IMG/VR virus record: IMGVR_UViG_3300023199_000204
Location: 62,001-126,000 of that record
Direction: 5' to 3' (one strand)
DNA from: a virus
Length of the DNA: 64,000 nucleotides
Part shown: positions 20,209 through 29,051 of the stretch, piece after piece
Numbering within the stretch: position 1 is the stretch's first letter
Layout of the letters: each line of letters opens with the position of its first letter
The notes under the pieces: model-generated
Told to the model about the DNA's origin: nothing
Database searches by the model: none
What the model saw: the letters and a program-made list of their open reading frames with translations, nothing else
Made by a program: the position numbers and the translations under genes

Positions 20209-20754
20209 ATGCCATTTTCAGTAATTAAAATTAATGGAGGTGCTGATGGACAAAGTGATGACACCATTACTTTAGGCTCAACAGTTACTTTAACAAGTGG
20301 AAATGATAGTGGTGCCACTTCTTGGAAATGGGAGCTTATTTATAAGCCACCCACATCATCTGCTGTTTTAAGTGGAGCCTCTACAAATACTGCTACATTT
20401 ACAGCCGATGCAGAAGGTTCATATTTAATTCAATTAACTATAAATTCATATATAAGAAGCAGAGCAATTACTGCCGTTAAAACTATTGATGGGATAAGAT
20501 ATATTGCTTCTCAAGAAGCAGCAGAACTTGGTGGCTGGGAAGAAACAATAAATGATAATATTGATCTTTTAATTAATAAAATAGATGATGGGTATTTGGA
20601 TAATATAAAGCTAGCTGAACAGGTAAGTGCGCCAGATGCTATAGATGATTATGGGATATTATATAGTTTTGATATTGATGGTTATTCTGAACTACATTAT
20701 GTTGATAATTTTGGAAATTTAATCCAGTTGACAAGTAAAGGCTCAGCGGCTTAA
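20209..20754 (+). CDS. Short paralogue of the upstream fibre protein
   Basis: 181 residues with an ATAGGAG ribosome site. It repeats the N-terminal layout of the preceding gene almost segment by segment: an Ig/PKD-like domain (GATSWKWELIYKPP, then ADAEGSYLIQLTIN), the GGWEETINDN helix, and the closing LYSFDIDGYSELHYVDNFGN block ending QLTSKG. The C-terminal ligand-like module of the longer copy is absent. It looks like a tandem duplication in which one copy kept, or never gained, the distal domain. It could be a capping or decoration form of the fibre. It is the last gene before a terminator. Confidence 0.65.
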   Translation: MPFSVIKINGGADGQSDDTITLGSTVTLTSGNDSGATSWKWELIYKPPTSSAVLSGASTNTATFTADAEGSYLIQLTINSYIRSRAITAVKTIDGIRYIASQEAAELGGWEETINDNIDLLINKIDDGYLDNIKLAEQVSAPDAIDDYGILYSFDIDGYSELHYVDNFGNLIQLTSKGSAA

Positions 20755-20777
20755 AATAATAGATTTTATTTTATAAA

Positions 20778-20810
20778 GGGAAGTATAGAAATATGCTTCC
20801 CTTTTTCTTT
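20778..20810 (+). terminator. Rho-independent terminator of the tail operon
   Basis: A 10-bp stem pairs 20778-20787 with 20792-20801. It includes GGGAAG/CTTCCC and one G-U pair, and is closed by a GAAA tetraloop at 20788-20791. A T-rich run TTTTTCTTTC follows. It lies 24 bases after the last fibre gene stop. Confidence 0.9.
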
Positions 20811-20870
20811 CGAAAATCTATCAATATTAAATTAGTCTCTGAATTTTTATATCATTTTCTATCAATATTC

Positions 20871-20925
20871 GTATATTTATACGTATATGTATATACATGT
20901 ACATACATCTTGCCGATATAATTCA
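20871..20925 (+). promoter_or_regulatory. Palindrome cluster with possible promoter -10
   Basis: Three short perfect palindromes lie nearly end to end: TATACGTATA (20878-20887), ATGTATATACAT (20887-20898) and TACATGTA (20894-20901). A TATAAT hexamer follows at 20917-20922; no good -35 box is seen 17 bases upstream. The block sits between the operon terminator and a remnant gene. It is about 850 bases upstream of a ribbon-helix-helix regulator gene, whose family binds palindromes. It may be an operator/promoter for the next transcription unit. This is inference from base patterns only. Confidence 0.3.
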
Positions 20926-20961
20926 AGTATTGAAGTCGGTTAAAAACTGAAAGGAGTAATA

Positions 20962-21742
20962 CTGAAATATATAACCACACCAGTTGACGAAATTATATAT
21001 TTATATAAAGATGGATTATCTTTAAGAGATATTCAAGCTAAATTGGGAATACATCATCTATTTGTTCGTAAAATTTTAATAAAAAATAATATTCCGCGTA
21101 GAACTAAATCACAATCTATTCATTTAAGTAAAAAAAACAATTTTAAAATAAATAAATATCTAAATTCAGTTATAGAGGGAGACATTAGGAGATGGTCATT
21201 TAAAACGCGGTAATCATCAATCTTGTTTTGTATACGGAACAAGTAAAGAAGAGTATGCTAATTGGCTAGGAAATATATTTTTAAAAAATGGCATTCCATT
21301 AAGTGGAGGAAGTGTTTATTCCTCAAATAGCATGGATAACCGATATAATAAAAGATATTTAAAATTCCACTTTTCTACTTTACATTCTATTGAAATGAAA
21401 GTTATTAGAGATAAGTGGTATAAAAATAATATTAAAATTATTCCAAATGATTTTGCTATCAATAAAACTAATCTTTTACATTTGTGGATTGGGGATGGGT
21501 CATGAAATAAAAGAAACAAATATGGTTGGATTGCTACAGATTGTTTTTCTCATAATGAAGTAGTATTATTATCAAATAGTATAAACAATCTAGTTGGTAT
21601 AAAAACTAAAGTTAATTTATGTAAAACAAATAATAAAATTGTTCCCAGAATTTATATACCCAGGATTTCATTAAATAAAATGCTTTTATTTATTGGACCT
21701 TCGCCAGTTAAATGTTATAAATACAAATGGGGAAATTTTTAA
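20962..21742 (+). pseudogene. Broken LAGLIDADG homing endonuclease
   Basis: Conceptual translation resembles the intact endonuclease at 21912. It has an N-terminal HTH-like part (EIIYLYKDGLSLRDIQAKLG), a first LAGLIDADG-type motif LGDGHLKRGNHQSC near 21187, WYKNNIKIIPNDF, and a second motif LHLWIGDGS near 21480. It is disrupted twice. A frameshift near 21180 splits the first catalytic motif, and an in-frame TGA lies at 21503-21505 just after the second. No ATG fits the start: AAGGAG is followed by CTG at 20962, so the start codon may also be lost. It is a decayed relative of its downstream neighbour and ends in a TAA just before that unit's ribosome site. Confidence 0.8.
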
Positions 21743-21756
21743 AAAGGAGAAAAAAA

Positions 21757-21912
21757 ATGAGCAATAACAATTCTAATCGTCGTCAAATAAACATACGCCT
21801 GGAGCGGGAACTATATGATTTTCTTGTAAAATATTCTAAAAAAGAATATAAAACAATCACAGCAGTTGTAAGAGAAATGATAGCTAATTTGTATAAAAAT
21901 TCTCAAAGATAA
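21757..21912 (+). CDS. Ribbon-helix-helix DNA-binding protein
   Basis: 51 residues from the ATG at 21757, chosen because AAAAAGGAG lies just upstream; a longer reading from 21727 would start inside the pseudogene end. The pattern RRQINIRLERELYDFL, then YKTITAVVREMIANLY, fits the Arc/CopG ribbon-helix-helix fold: a basic beta strand, helix, turn and helix. Such dimers repress promoters by binding palindromic operators. Its stop overlaps the start of the intact LAGLIDADG endonuclease (TAATG), so the two are co-expressed. It may control that gene or the upstream palindromes; the target is unproven. Confidence 0.7.
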   Translation: MSNNNSNRRQINIRLERELYDFLVKYSKKEYKTITAVVREMIANLYKNSQR

Positions 21913-22814
21913 TGGATGTTAAGGAAATCATAAGATTATATAAAGGTGGTAAGTCTATTAGACAGATTGCTAAGATAAAACTCTGCTCTGCGACAAAAAT
22001 AAGAAATTTTATGATTAAAAATGAAATTGCTTTGAGAACAAAGGGAGAGGGGCTATCAAAATATTATGAAAACAATATTAAAATGAGTAAGTACTCTAAT
22101 GAAGTTATAACTGGCGAACTTATTGGAGATGCTTATATAAAACCAAACGTTAGACAGTCTTGTTTATCATTTTGTAGTAAACATAAATCATACTGCGATT
22201 ATCTATTTAATATATTTGATAAAGAAAATTTATGCAAATCTTATGTTAAAAAAGTAATTTATTATCATAAATATCATAATAAATATTACACAATATTTAA
22301 GTTAAGAACTGTTTCTACTATACAAATACATCATCTTAGATCCAAATGGTATAAAAATAATATTAAAATTATACCTGATGATTTCAAACTAACTCCAACT
22401 GTAATGCTACACTGGTATATGGGAGATGGAACCTTGCCGAAAGGACAATATGGAGTTTTATGTGTTGATTGTTTTACGAATCAAGAAAATAAATTTTTAT
22501 CTAACCTTATTAACAAAGAAATAGGAATTAAAAGCTCGATAATAAAGTCATTAAATAGAATATTTATTCCAAAAACGTCTATGTCTACATTATTAGATTA
22601 TATGGGAGCCTGCCCAATAAAAGAATTTAATTATAAATGGGATTTAAAACCTATAGGTAGAATTATAGACCCTATCCATATAGATAAAAATAAATTAGAA
22701 AGTTTATATATTAAACAAGATATGACGCAAACACAATTAGCAAAATATTTTAACTGTTCAAAATCTTTAATTAATAAGAAATTACGAAAATATAATATAA
22801 GGAAAAGAAAATGA
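21912..22814 (+). CDS. LAGLIDADG homing endonuclease
   Basis: 300 residues. An N-terminal HTH-like segment (EIIRLYKGGKSIRQIAKIKL) is followed by two LAGLIDADG-type helices, ITGELIGDAYIKP (residues about 65-77) and MLHWYMGDGTLPK (about 160-172). Acidic residues are in the catalytic positions, so this is a single-chain double-motif enzyme. A C-terminal HTH (MTQTQLAKYFNCSKSLINKK) probably adds DNA contacts. It is translationally coupled to the ribbon-helix-helix gene and overlaps the next gene by 4 bases. It is free-standing: no intron or intein structure is visible around it. Confidence 0.85.
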   Translation: MDVKEIIRLYKGGKSIRQIAKIKLCSATKIRNFMIKNEIALRTKGEGLSKYYENNIKMSKYSNEVITGELIGDAYIKPNVRQSCLSFCSKHKSYCDYLFNIFDKENLCKSYVKKVIYYHKYHNKYYTIFKLRTVSTIQIHHLRSKWYKNNIKIIPDDFKLTPTVMLHWYMGDGTLPKGQYGVLCVDCFTNQENKFLSNLINKEIGIKSSIIKSLNRIFIPKTSMSTLLDYMGACPIKEFNYKWDLKPIGRIIDPIHIDKNKLESLYIKQDMTQTQLAKYFNCSKSLINKKLRKYNIRKRK

Positions 22815-25072
22815 AAATACGATGGAGAGGATTAATTTCAACTCAACATAGTTGGGCGTTTGTTAGTCAATCATTAATAAGAGCCATCAATAACATTGGT
22901 GGGCACGAATTATATATTAAATCAACAAATGGTCTTAAGCATTTTCCAGAAGATTTAAAGCCACAATTGCTTCCTGGCTATCACAATAATTTATTAAAGG
23001 GAGATGCTGAATATTTAAATGAAAAAGGTGAGTTTATCACTGTTAATAAAAATAATCCCTTACCAGAGATTGCTTATAATAATAGACCTTACGATTTAGA
23101 GCTAAGCTATACAATTTTTTATCAAAGCCCTCGTAGATTTTTTGCCGATTCCAAGGCAAGAGCAATTATTTGGAATTTTGAAAGCTCAATTATGCCGCCT
23201 GGATGGCATTTGTATCATAAAGCAATAGATTACTATTTACCTTCTAGTCAATATTCTTTTGATATATTTGCTGATAATGGAGTTCCAAAAGATAAAATGT
23301 TGGTAGTTCCTCACGGAGTAGATACAAATATATTTAATCCTAACATTCCCCCATTTGAATTAAAAACTCAAAAGAAAATAAAGTTTCTTCATAACGCTAT
23401 ACCTCATCATAGAAAACTTCACGAAAAAGTAATTAAAGGGTATTTTAATACTTTTACTGATAAAGATGATGTTTGTTTAATTTTAAAAACTAAATTTCTT
23501 GATCCAAAAAAGCTTAACGAGCACGAAGTTGATGTTCAAGCAATATTAAAAAAGTGTGCCGGAAGAAGAAAAGATTTGCCTGAAATTGAAATTATTCAGT
23601 CTTTTATTCCAGATATTGGCTCTTTATATACGGCCTGCGATGCTGTAATTAGTATGAGTTCCTGTGAGGGGTTCTGGCTGCCTGGGCTAGAGGCTTTGGC
23701 CTGTGGGAGTTTAGTTATAGCCCCAAGGCACGGAGGACAACTTGAGTTTTTAAATGATGATAATTCTATTTTAATAGATACGAAAGAAATGAAGGCTCCA
23801 AGTTCAATGCAGTATTGGACAAATCACCCTGATGCTGTTGTTGGAGATCCGGACATAAAGCATTTTTCTAAGATGCTTTGGAAAGTTTATAAAAATCTAG
23901 AAAAAGAGAAACAAAGAATAAAGGAACCAGCTAAAAAAACTGTTGAAAAATTCACTTGGGAAGCAGCAGCCCAAATGATTTTGGATCTTCCAATTCCCAA
24001 GAAAAGCAAAAGAATTTTTGATAAGGACAGGGTGTTGTTTATAGTTCCATACCTAATGGCAGGTGGTGCTGAAGTTTGGGTCCGTGATGCCATTAACTCT
24101 TTGGATAAAAATATCTATGAAATAGATATTGCTTTTGTAAATGGATTAAATGATGAACTTGTTTCTACCTTTAAAGATGTTGATGCCGAGATTATAGATT
24201 TATCAAATCAAGGCAGGGGGGCAGCCCTAAAGTGTTTAATGGAGTCAGGAAGCTACTCTGTAGTTCATTTTTACAACAGTTTTGCCATATATAATATTAT
24301 TGGAGGAACACATAAACAAGGTTTAAGAGCAAAAATTGTTGAAACCGTTCATAGTGAGCTTAAATGGAGAGACTCTATGAGTAGGGTAGCAACAAGATTA
24401 CCATTTGTTTCTGAAATAATTGGTGTATCAAAGACTATTTGTGAAAAACTTAAAAATATGGGCAATAAAAATGTTTCTTTTGTTCCACAACCAATAAATT
24501 GGGAGCGATTTAAAAAAGAAAAAAATAAAGAAGTTTTAAAAGCAGATAATATACCAAGTGATTTTGTGGTAGGTTTTGTTGGTAGATTATCCACTGAAAA
24601 GAATTTGCCAGTTTTACTTCAAGTTGCGGCGGAACTTCCAGAAGTATCATTTGTAATTATTGGTTCCGGAGCCCAGCGTAAAATATTGGAGAACTTGGCA
24701 AAAAATATAAATAATATATTCTTTTTAGGAAGAAAAGAAAATGTTGAAGACTATTATTGTGCCTTTGACGCCTTAATTCTTCCATCAACTATGGAAGGAA
24801 TGCCCTTAGTTATTCTTGAGGCTATGGCAAGTGGAACTCCTATATTAGCTTCAAGAGTTGGTGCTATTCCAGAAGTGGTTATGGATAATATAAATGGAAA
24901 TCTAATTTCTAATTCTGATTATAAAGGATATATTGAAGCTATCAAGAACTTATTAAATAAAGATTTATGGAACAGGTATTCTCAAGGTAGTTTAACTATA
25001 GCAAGCTCAATAGAAGAGGAAAGTAAAGAAAAGCAAGTAGAAAAAATATACAATAAACTTTTAGGAAAATAA
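22811..25072 (+). CDS. Two-domain GT4 glycosyltransferase
   Basis: 753 residues made of two GT-B units. The first (residues 1-390) has a GT4-type acceptor end and the E-x7-E region SCEGFWLPGLEALACGS near residue 284. The second begins about residue 400 (DRVLFIVPYLMAGGAEVWVR) and carries VGFVGRLSTEKNLPVLLQVA and MEGMPLVILEAMASGTPILA near 662. Both halves keep nucleotide-sugar binding signatures, so the protein could add two sugars. It opens the glycan region and overlaps the upstream endonuclease by 4 bases. The specific donors cannot be told from sequence. Confidence 0.85.
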   Translation: MKIRWRGLISTQHSWAFVSQSLIRAINNIGGHELYIKSTNGLKHFPEDLKPQLLPGYHNNLLKGDAEYLNEKGEFITVNKNNPLPEIAYNNRPYDLELSYTIFYQSPRRFFADSKARAIIWNFESSIMPPGWHLYHKAIDYYLPSSQYSFDIFADNGVPKDKMLVVPHGVDTNIFNPNIPPFELKTQKKIKFLHNAIPHHRKLHEKVIKGYFNTFTDKDDVCLILKTKFLDPKKLNEHEVDVQAILKKCAGRRKDLPEIEIIQSFIPDIGSLYTACDAVISMSSCEGFWLPGLEALACGSLVIAPRHGGQLEFLNDDNSILIDTKEMKAPSSMQYWTNHPDAVVGDPDIKHFSKMLWKVYKNLEKEKQRIKEPAKKTVEKFTWEAAAQMILDLPIPKKSKRIFDKDRVLFIVPYLMAGGAEVWVRDAINSLDKNIYEIDIAFVNGLNDELVSTFKDVDAEIIDLSNQGRGAALKCLMESGSYSVVHFYNSFAIYNIIGGTHKQGLRAKIVETVHSELKWRDSMSRVATRLPFVSEIIGVSKTICEKLKNMGNKNVSFVPQPINWERFKKEKNKEVLKADNIPSDFVVGFVGRLSTEKNLPVLLQVAAELPEVSFVIIGSGAQRKILENLAKNINNIFFLGRKENVEDYYCAFDALILPSTMEGMPLVILEAMASGTPILASRVGAIPEVVMDNINGNLISNSDYKGYIEAIKNLLNKDLWNRYSQGSLTIASSIEEESKEKQVEKIYNKLLGK

Positions 25073-25073
25073 T

Positions 25074-26615
25074 ATGCCCGAACTTCCAATTTCCTCTTGG
25101 AGAGGTAAATTAATAAGCACGAGAAAGGATTCTAGTGGTAAAAAATATATGGTAATGTCTGGAACAAAGTCTATCCTATATATATCTCTTAAATCAGTGG
25201 AGCCGAATAAAACATATCGTGTAACAATAGATTTAAAATCTGACGGGGGAAATGGGGAAGGCTATTGTAATATTTATGGAAACAGAAAATTTGACTTTCC
25301 TCACGTTAGATTTAAGTGCGAAAAGGGTGGTTGGCAAACCTATGATATAAATATAAAAACTGGTAATTTCCCTAATACAGTGCCACTAGTTTTTCGTATA
25401 TGGAGGCCAGAAAATTCAAGTGGAAAGTTACTGGTAAGAAGAATAATATTTACTTCTATTGGAGATCCTAAAAAAGAACAAAAGGGTCCAGAACTAATAT
25501 CACAACAAACTAGAAATAATGCTTTAAATATAAATGATTCGTCTCAAAATAACCCTATTCCTCCAAAAGTTTTACCGGGAAGGGTGCCAAATGTTTTTAA
25601 ATCAAAACCTATAAAGCCTATTTCTACAGAGGAAAGGCGGTCTCGTAGAAGAAGAATGGCAATTGAAAGAGCGCAAAGAAGAGGGGATTTTTCCGTTGAA
25701 TCAACTCATAAGTTATTCCCCCAGCCCCCTCCAAGAATTTTGCCACAAATTATAGAGCCTCACGGAATAAAAGTTTCAGTAATAATATCTATATTTAATA
25801 GAATAGAGTTTTTTGAAAGGGCTTTATATACCTATGCTAAGCAAACAATAGGAGTGGATAATTTTGAAATAGTTGTAGTTGATGATAAAAGTTCTGATGA
25901 CATAAATGGGTTATGTAAAAGATTTGCCAAAGAGTATGGAGTAAAATTTCAATATATCCTTATAAACAAATATAAAGGGGCCATTGAGCCACGAGGTTTC
26001 ACTCCAGCTTTAAGCAACAATATTGGGTTAAAACACGCAAGGGGCTCTGTTATAGTCATCACTGGTCCCGAAACATTACAAAAAGAAACCAATTTAGAAC
26101 GATCCTGGGAGACTGCTAATAATGGTGCTTGCGTATATGGTAATGTTTATCGCTCCAATTTAAAGTTTGTAAATGTAATTAAAAAAACTGGTGTGGCTGA
26201 GAAATCTTTTTCTGAAATTATAAAAATACGAGGGTCCAAGGCTGATGTTTCAGTGACAAAGGGATTTTGGTGGTATTATATAGCTGTAAGAAAAGAGCAT
26301 TTAATGAGCATAAATGGAGTTGATGAAAGGTTTATGAGAGGAATAAGTGGGGAAGATGATGATCTTGCTAGAAGGATGAAGCGTTCTGGTGTTCCACTGG
26401 TTAGAGAACCAAGTATAGAGGGAATTCATCAAGATCACTCCGCAGAAGATAAAAAAGACCTCCACGCTTTTAGATTTAACTCAAAACAATGGAATAAATT
26501 AAGAAGAATTAATGAGAAGTTATTAAATAGCTGGAATAGAACAAAAAATACTGTTGCGAACACGAATATCGATTGGGGAAGCTCAGAAGCAATAATTAAA
26601 AAGGAGAATTTTTAA
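25074..26615 (+). CDS. GT2 glycosyltransferase with N-terminal beta domain
   Basis: 513 residues. Residues 1-125 look like a carbohydrate-binding-type beta sandwich (YRVTIDLKSDGGNGEGYCNI, then GKLLVRRIIFTSIG). A proline-rich, very basic linker follows (EERRSRRRRMAIERAQRR near residue 190). The GT2 domain starts at about 230 (KVSVIISIFNRIEFFERAL) with the DD acceptor motif VVVDDKSSDD near 270. ITGPETLQ and GEDDDLARRMKRSG come later, near 425. The catalytic part is paralogous to the GT2 at 40373. The fused beta domain may position it on a glycan or protein. The acceptor is unknown. Confidence 0.8.
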   Translation: MPELPISSWRGKLISTRKDSSGKKYMVMSGTKSILYISLKSVEPNKTYRVTIDLKSDGGNGEGYCNIYGNRKFDFPHVRFKCEKGGWQTYDINIKTGNFPNTVPLVFRIWRPENSSGKLLVRRIIFTSIGDPKKEQKGPELISQQTRNNALNINDSSQNNPIPPKVLPGRVPNVFKSKPIKPISTEERRSRRRRMAIERAQRRGDFSVESTHKLFPQPPPRILPQIIEPHGIKVSVIISIFNRIEFFERALYTYAKQTIGVDNFEIVVVDDKSSDDINGLCKRFAKEYGVKFQYILINKYKGAIEPRGFTPALSNNIGLKHARGSVIVITGPETLQKETNLERSWETANNGACVYGNVYRSNLKFVNVIKKTGVAEKSFSEIIKIRGSKADVSVTKGFWWYYIAVRKEHLMSINGVDERFMRGISGEDDDLARRMKRSGVPLVREPSIEGIHQDHSAEDKKDLHAFRFNSKQWNKLRRINEKLLNSWNRTKNTVANTNIDWGSSEAIIKKENF

Positions 26616-27445
26616 TGAATTTTATGACATATTTTGATGTTAATTATGCTGATAAGGGGTGGGCTTGTCATCACACCTTATATAAATTCCTTGGAGAAGA
26701 ATTAAAGTTATATGTGTTTGCTTTAGATGAAAAAGTATATGAACAGGCAAAAGAAAAGAAGGGAGTGGTTCCTATTAGATTGAGAGAGGTTGAGGAAAAA
26801 TATCCAGAGCTAAAAGATATTAAAAACACGAGATTAGCGAAAGAATATTATGCCACAATGACTCCAATATTTCCTCTATACTTATTTGAAAAATATAATG
26901 ATGATTTATTATTTTATACTGATGCGGACATAGCGTTTTATAGTAATCCAAAAGAGATGCTTGGTGTTTTAGGCAATAAGTCTTTAATGGTTGTGGATCA
27001 CGGAATTGAACCTCCAAGAGCAAAGGTAAGATTTAATGTTGGAATTTTGGCTTACAGGAATGATGAAAATTGTAAAGAGTTTTTGAATTGGTGGAAAGAA
27101 AAATGTATAGAATGGTGTGAATGGAAAACTATGCCTGACGGAAGATGTGCGGACCAGGGATACTTAAACATTATTCATAACGAGCCTGAGAGATTTAAAA
27201 ATACCTTAGCAATACAGCCTCTAAATACTGGTATTAATGTAAGTCCTTGGTGTGCCGAAAATTGTAATGTTATTAAAACAGGAGACGATATTATTATTAA
27301 TAATAAAACGCCTCTTATTTGCTATCATTTTCACGAATTTAAATTAACTCAAAATGGATATTATCCTACTGGATGGAAATTAGGAAATGGTTTAATTCAA
27401 AATGTTTATGAGCCATATTATAAACTTATCAAGAGTGTTAAATGA
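26615..27445 (+). CDS. GT-A type glycosyltransferase
   Basis: 276 residues, starting in a TAATG overlap. LLFYTDADIAFYSNPKEML near residue 100 gives the DxD metal/nucleotide-sugar motif in the context seen in GT8-like and related nucleotide-diphospho-sugar transferases. RFNVGILAYRNDENC and DQGYLNII are also typical of that fold, and ICYHFHEFK near the C-terminus could be the closing metal ligand. It lies between a GT2 gene and an HNH endonuclease that overlaps its end. The donor is not predictable. Confidence 0.75.
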   Translation: MNFMTYFDVNYADKGWACHHTLYKFLGEELKLYVFALDEKVYEQAKEKKGVVPIRLREVEEKYPELKDIKNTRLAKEYYATMTPIFPLYLFEKYNDDLLFYTDADIAFYSNPKEMLGVLGNKSLMVVDHGIEPPRAKVRFNVGILAYRNDENCKEFLNWWKEKCIEWCEWKTMPDGRCADQGYLNIIHNEPERFKNTLAIQPLNTGINVSPWCAENCNVIKTGDDIIINNKTPLICYHFHEFKLTQNGYYPTGWKLGNGLIQNVYEPYYKLIKSVK

Positions 27446-28389
27446 GCAAAAGAGTTATACCAAAGGGAAAATGTAGTATGTGTGACTCTTTTGCCAAACT
27501 TCCTAAAAATCCAAAAGAAATAGGTAGAATTTGTGAAAAATGTTATAGGCTAAATATTCAGCCAAAAATAAAATGTTCCATTTGTGGTAAATTGAAAATA
27601 ATTCACAAGGACACTTTTTGTCTAAAATGTTATAAAATTACATATGAACCTCCAAAGCACATCTGCTTTATATGTAAAAATAAATGTATATCTAATAAAA
27701 AAACTAGTTCAGGTCCAGTTTGTTTAAAATGCTATGATAAGAACTTTAAACCCAAAAAAAATTGTGAAAATTGTAAAAGAATAAAAGTAGTTAAAAAATA
27801 CATTAATTTTAAGCCGTTATGTGGGGGATGTGCCTCTAATTTTATAAAAAAACAAAAATGTGTAGAATGTAATAATATTAGGAAGATAAATAAAATAACA
27901 GTTAAGGGGACAGTTTGCGGAAAGTGTTATAATAAAAATCATAAACCAAAGCATAGATGTACTAGGTGTAAAAATATAAAATATTTAGCATCTGCCTCGC
28001 CCAATCTTTGTTTTAATTGTTATTACATTAAAAAAAGGAAAGAAGATTATAAATTTTATATTTTAACCAATTTAAGAAATAGTGTGAGAAGTGCTTTTAA
28101 CAAATATTCAAAGACGGGCAAGATAATAAATAGTTCATCTTATGGAATAAATTATAAAAAAATAATAGAACATCTTGGTAATTGTCCAGGGGAAAGTAAA
28201 GAATATCATATTGATCATATAATACCTTTGTCTGCTTTTGATTTAAATGATCAAATACATATTAAAGCAGCATTTTCTCCTGAAAACCATCAGTGGCTTA
28301 AAATAGAGGATAATTTAAAAAAGAGCAATAAATATGATAAAAATAAATTTGATAAACTAATTATGAAATATAAGGAAGGAAAGTTATGA
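27442..28389 (+). CDS. HNH homing endonuclease with zinc-ribbon array
   Basis: 315 residues. The first 200 hold a chain of CxxC pairs about 12-20 residues apart (CSMCDSF, CEKCYR, CSICGK, CLKCYK, CFICKN and so on), forming five or six zinc ribbons. The C-terminal 100 residues carry the nuclease: LRNSVRSAFNKYS, IIEHLGNCPGESKEYHIDHI, then SPENHQWLKIEDNLKK. This matches phage HNH endonucleases (HIDHIIPLSAF with downstream N and H). It overlaps the neighbouring glycosyltransferase and methyltransferase by 4 bases each, so its insertion left both frames intact. The related gene at 54571 is interrupted. Confidence 0.85.
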   Translation: MSKRVIPKGKCSMCDSFAKLPKNPKEIGRICEKCYRLNIQPKIKCSICGKLKIIHKDTFCLKCYKITYEPPKHICFICKNKCISNKKTSSGPVCLKCYDKNFKPKKNCENCKRIKVVKKYINFKPLCGGCASNFIKKQKCVECNNIRKINKITVKGTVCGKCYNKNHKPKHRCTRCKNIKYLASASPNLCFNCYYIKKRKEDYKFYILTNLRNSVRSAFNKYSKTGKIINSSSYGINYKKIIEHLGNCPGESKEYHIDHIIPLSAFDLNDQIHIKAAFSPENHQWLKIEDNLKKSNKYDKNKFDKLIMKYKEGKL

Positions 28390-29051
28390 GCAAGCTGATT
28401 AACGCTGACTGGACAGATGAAAGGTTAGCACAAGAAAATAATAAGATAAATGAAGAATATTTTAAAAAAGGAATTCATAAAGACTATCCTGCCTATTTTA
28501 AATTAAAAGAGGCGGTTGAGTGGATTTTACAGAGGGATAATAAGAGGCCTCTTAAGTTTCTTGATTATGGTTGCGGAACTGCTTGGTATGGAGTATATTT
28601 AAAAGATGAAGGTTTATTTGAACATATAGAGTATAATGGGGCAGATTTGTCAAAATCAATGTGCGACAAAGCAAAAACAAACCTACCACAATCAAACTTT
28701 ATTGTTGCTGACGCCAGTGAAGAGCATTTTGATAAAGAATATGATGTTGTTACTGAAATGGCTGTTTTGGAATTGGTTCCAAAATGGGAAGAAGCAATGA
28801 AAAATATATTAAAATCTAGTGGGAAATGGTGTGTTTTTCATAGGATGTATTTCAAAAGTCACGGCGAAGAAACGGTAAAGGAACAGGTTAATACTTATTT
28901 AAAAATTCCAGATATTAGAATACATATAAGTTTGGATGATTTTGATTATATATTATCAAAAAACAACTTCGATTTGGTTAGAGCAGACCGCTGGGAGAAA
29001 AATAATTTGTATAAGCAAGGAACTTTTATAGCAAGGAGAAAAGATGCCTAA
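28386..29051 (+). CDS. SAM-dependent methyltransferase
   Basis: 221 residues. Motif I FLDYGCGTAWYG lies near residue 60, an acidic ribose-contact segment (YNGADLSKSM) near 85, and FIVADASEEHFDKEYDVVTE near 105. Together these define a class I Rossmann methyltransferase. It sits among glycosyltransferases, which suggests O- or N-methylation of a sugar, but the substrate is unknown. Its end overlaps the next gene by 8 bases. Confidence 0.75.
   Translation: MSKLINADWTDERLAQENNKINEEYFKKGIHKDYPAYFKLKEAVEWILQRDNKRPLKFLDYGCGTAWYGVYLKDEGLFEHIEYNGADLSKSMCDKAKTNLPQSNFIVADASEEHFDKEYDVVTEMAVLELVPKWEEAMKNILKSSGKWCVFHRMYFKSHGEETVKEQVNTYLKIPDIRIHISLDDFDYILSKNNFDLVRADRWEKNNLYKQGTFIARRKDA

Noticed and set aside
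21316-21519. Minus-strand open frame in the pseudogene region
   Set aside because: It is the reverse shadow of the broken LAGLIDADG gene, with no ribosome site and a composition unlike real proteins here. All supported genes are on the + strand.
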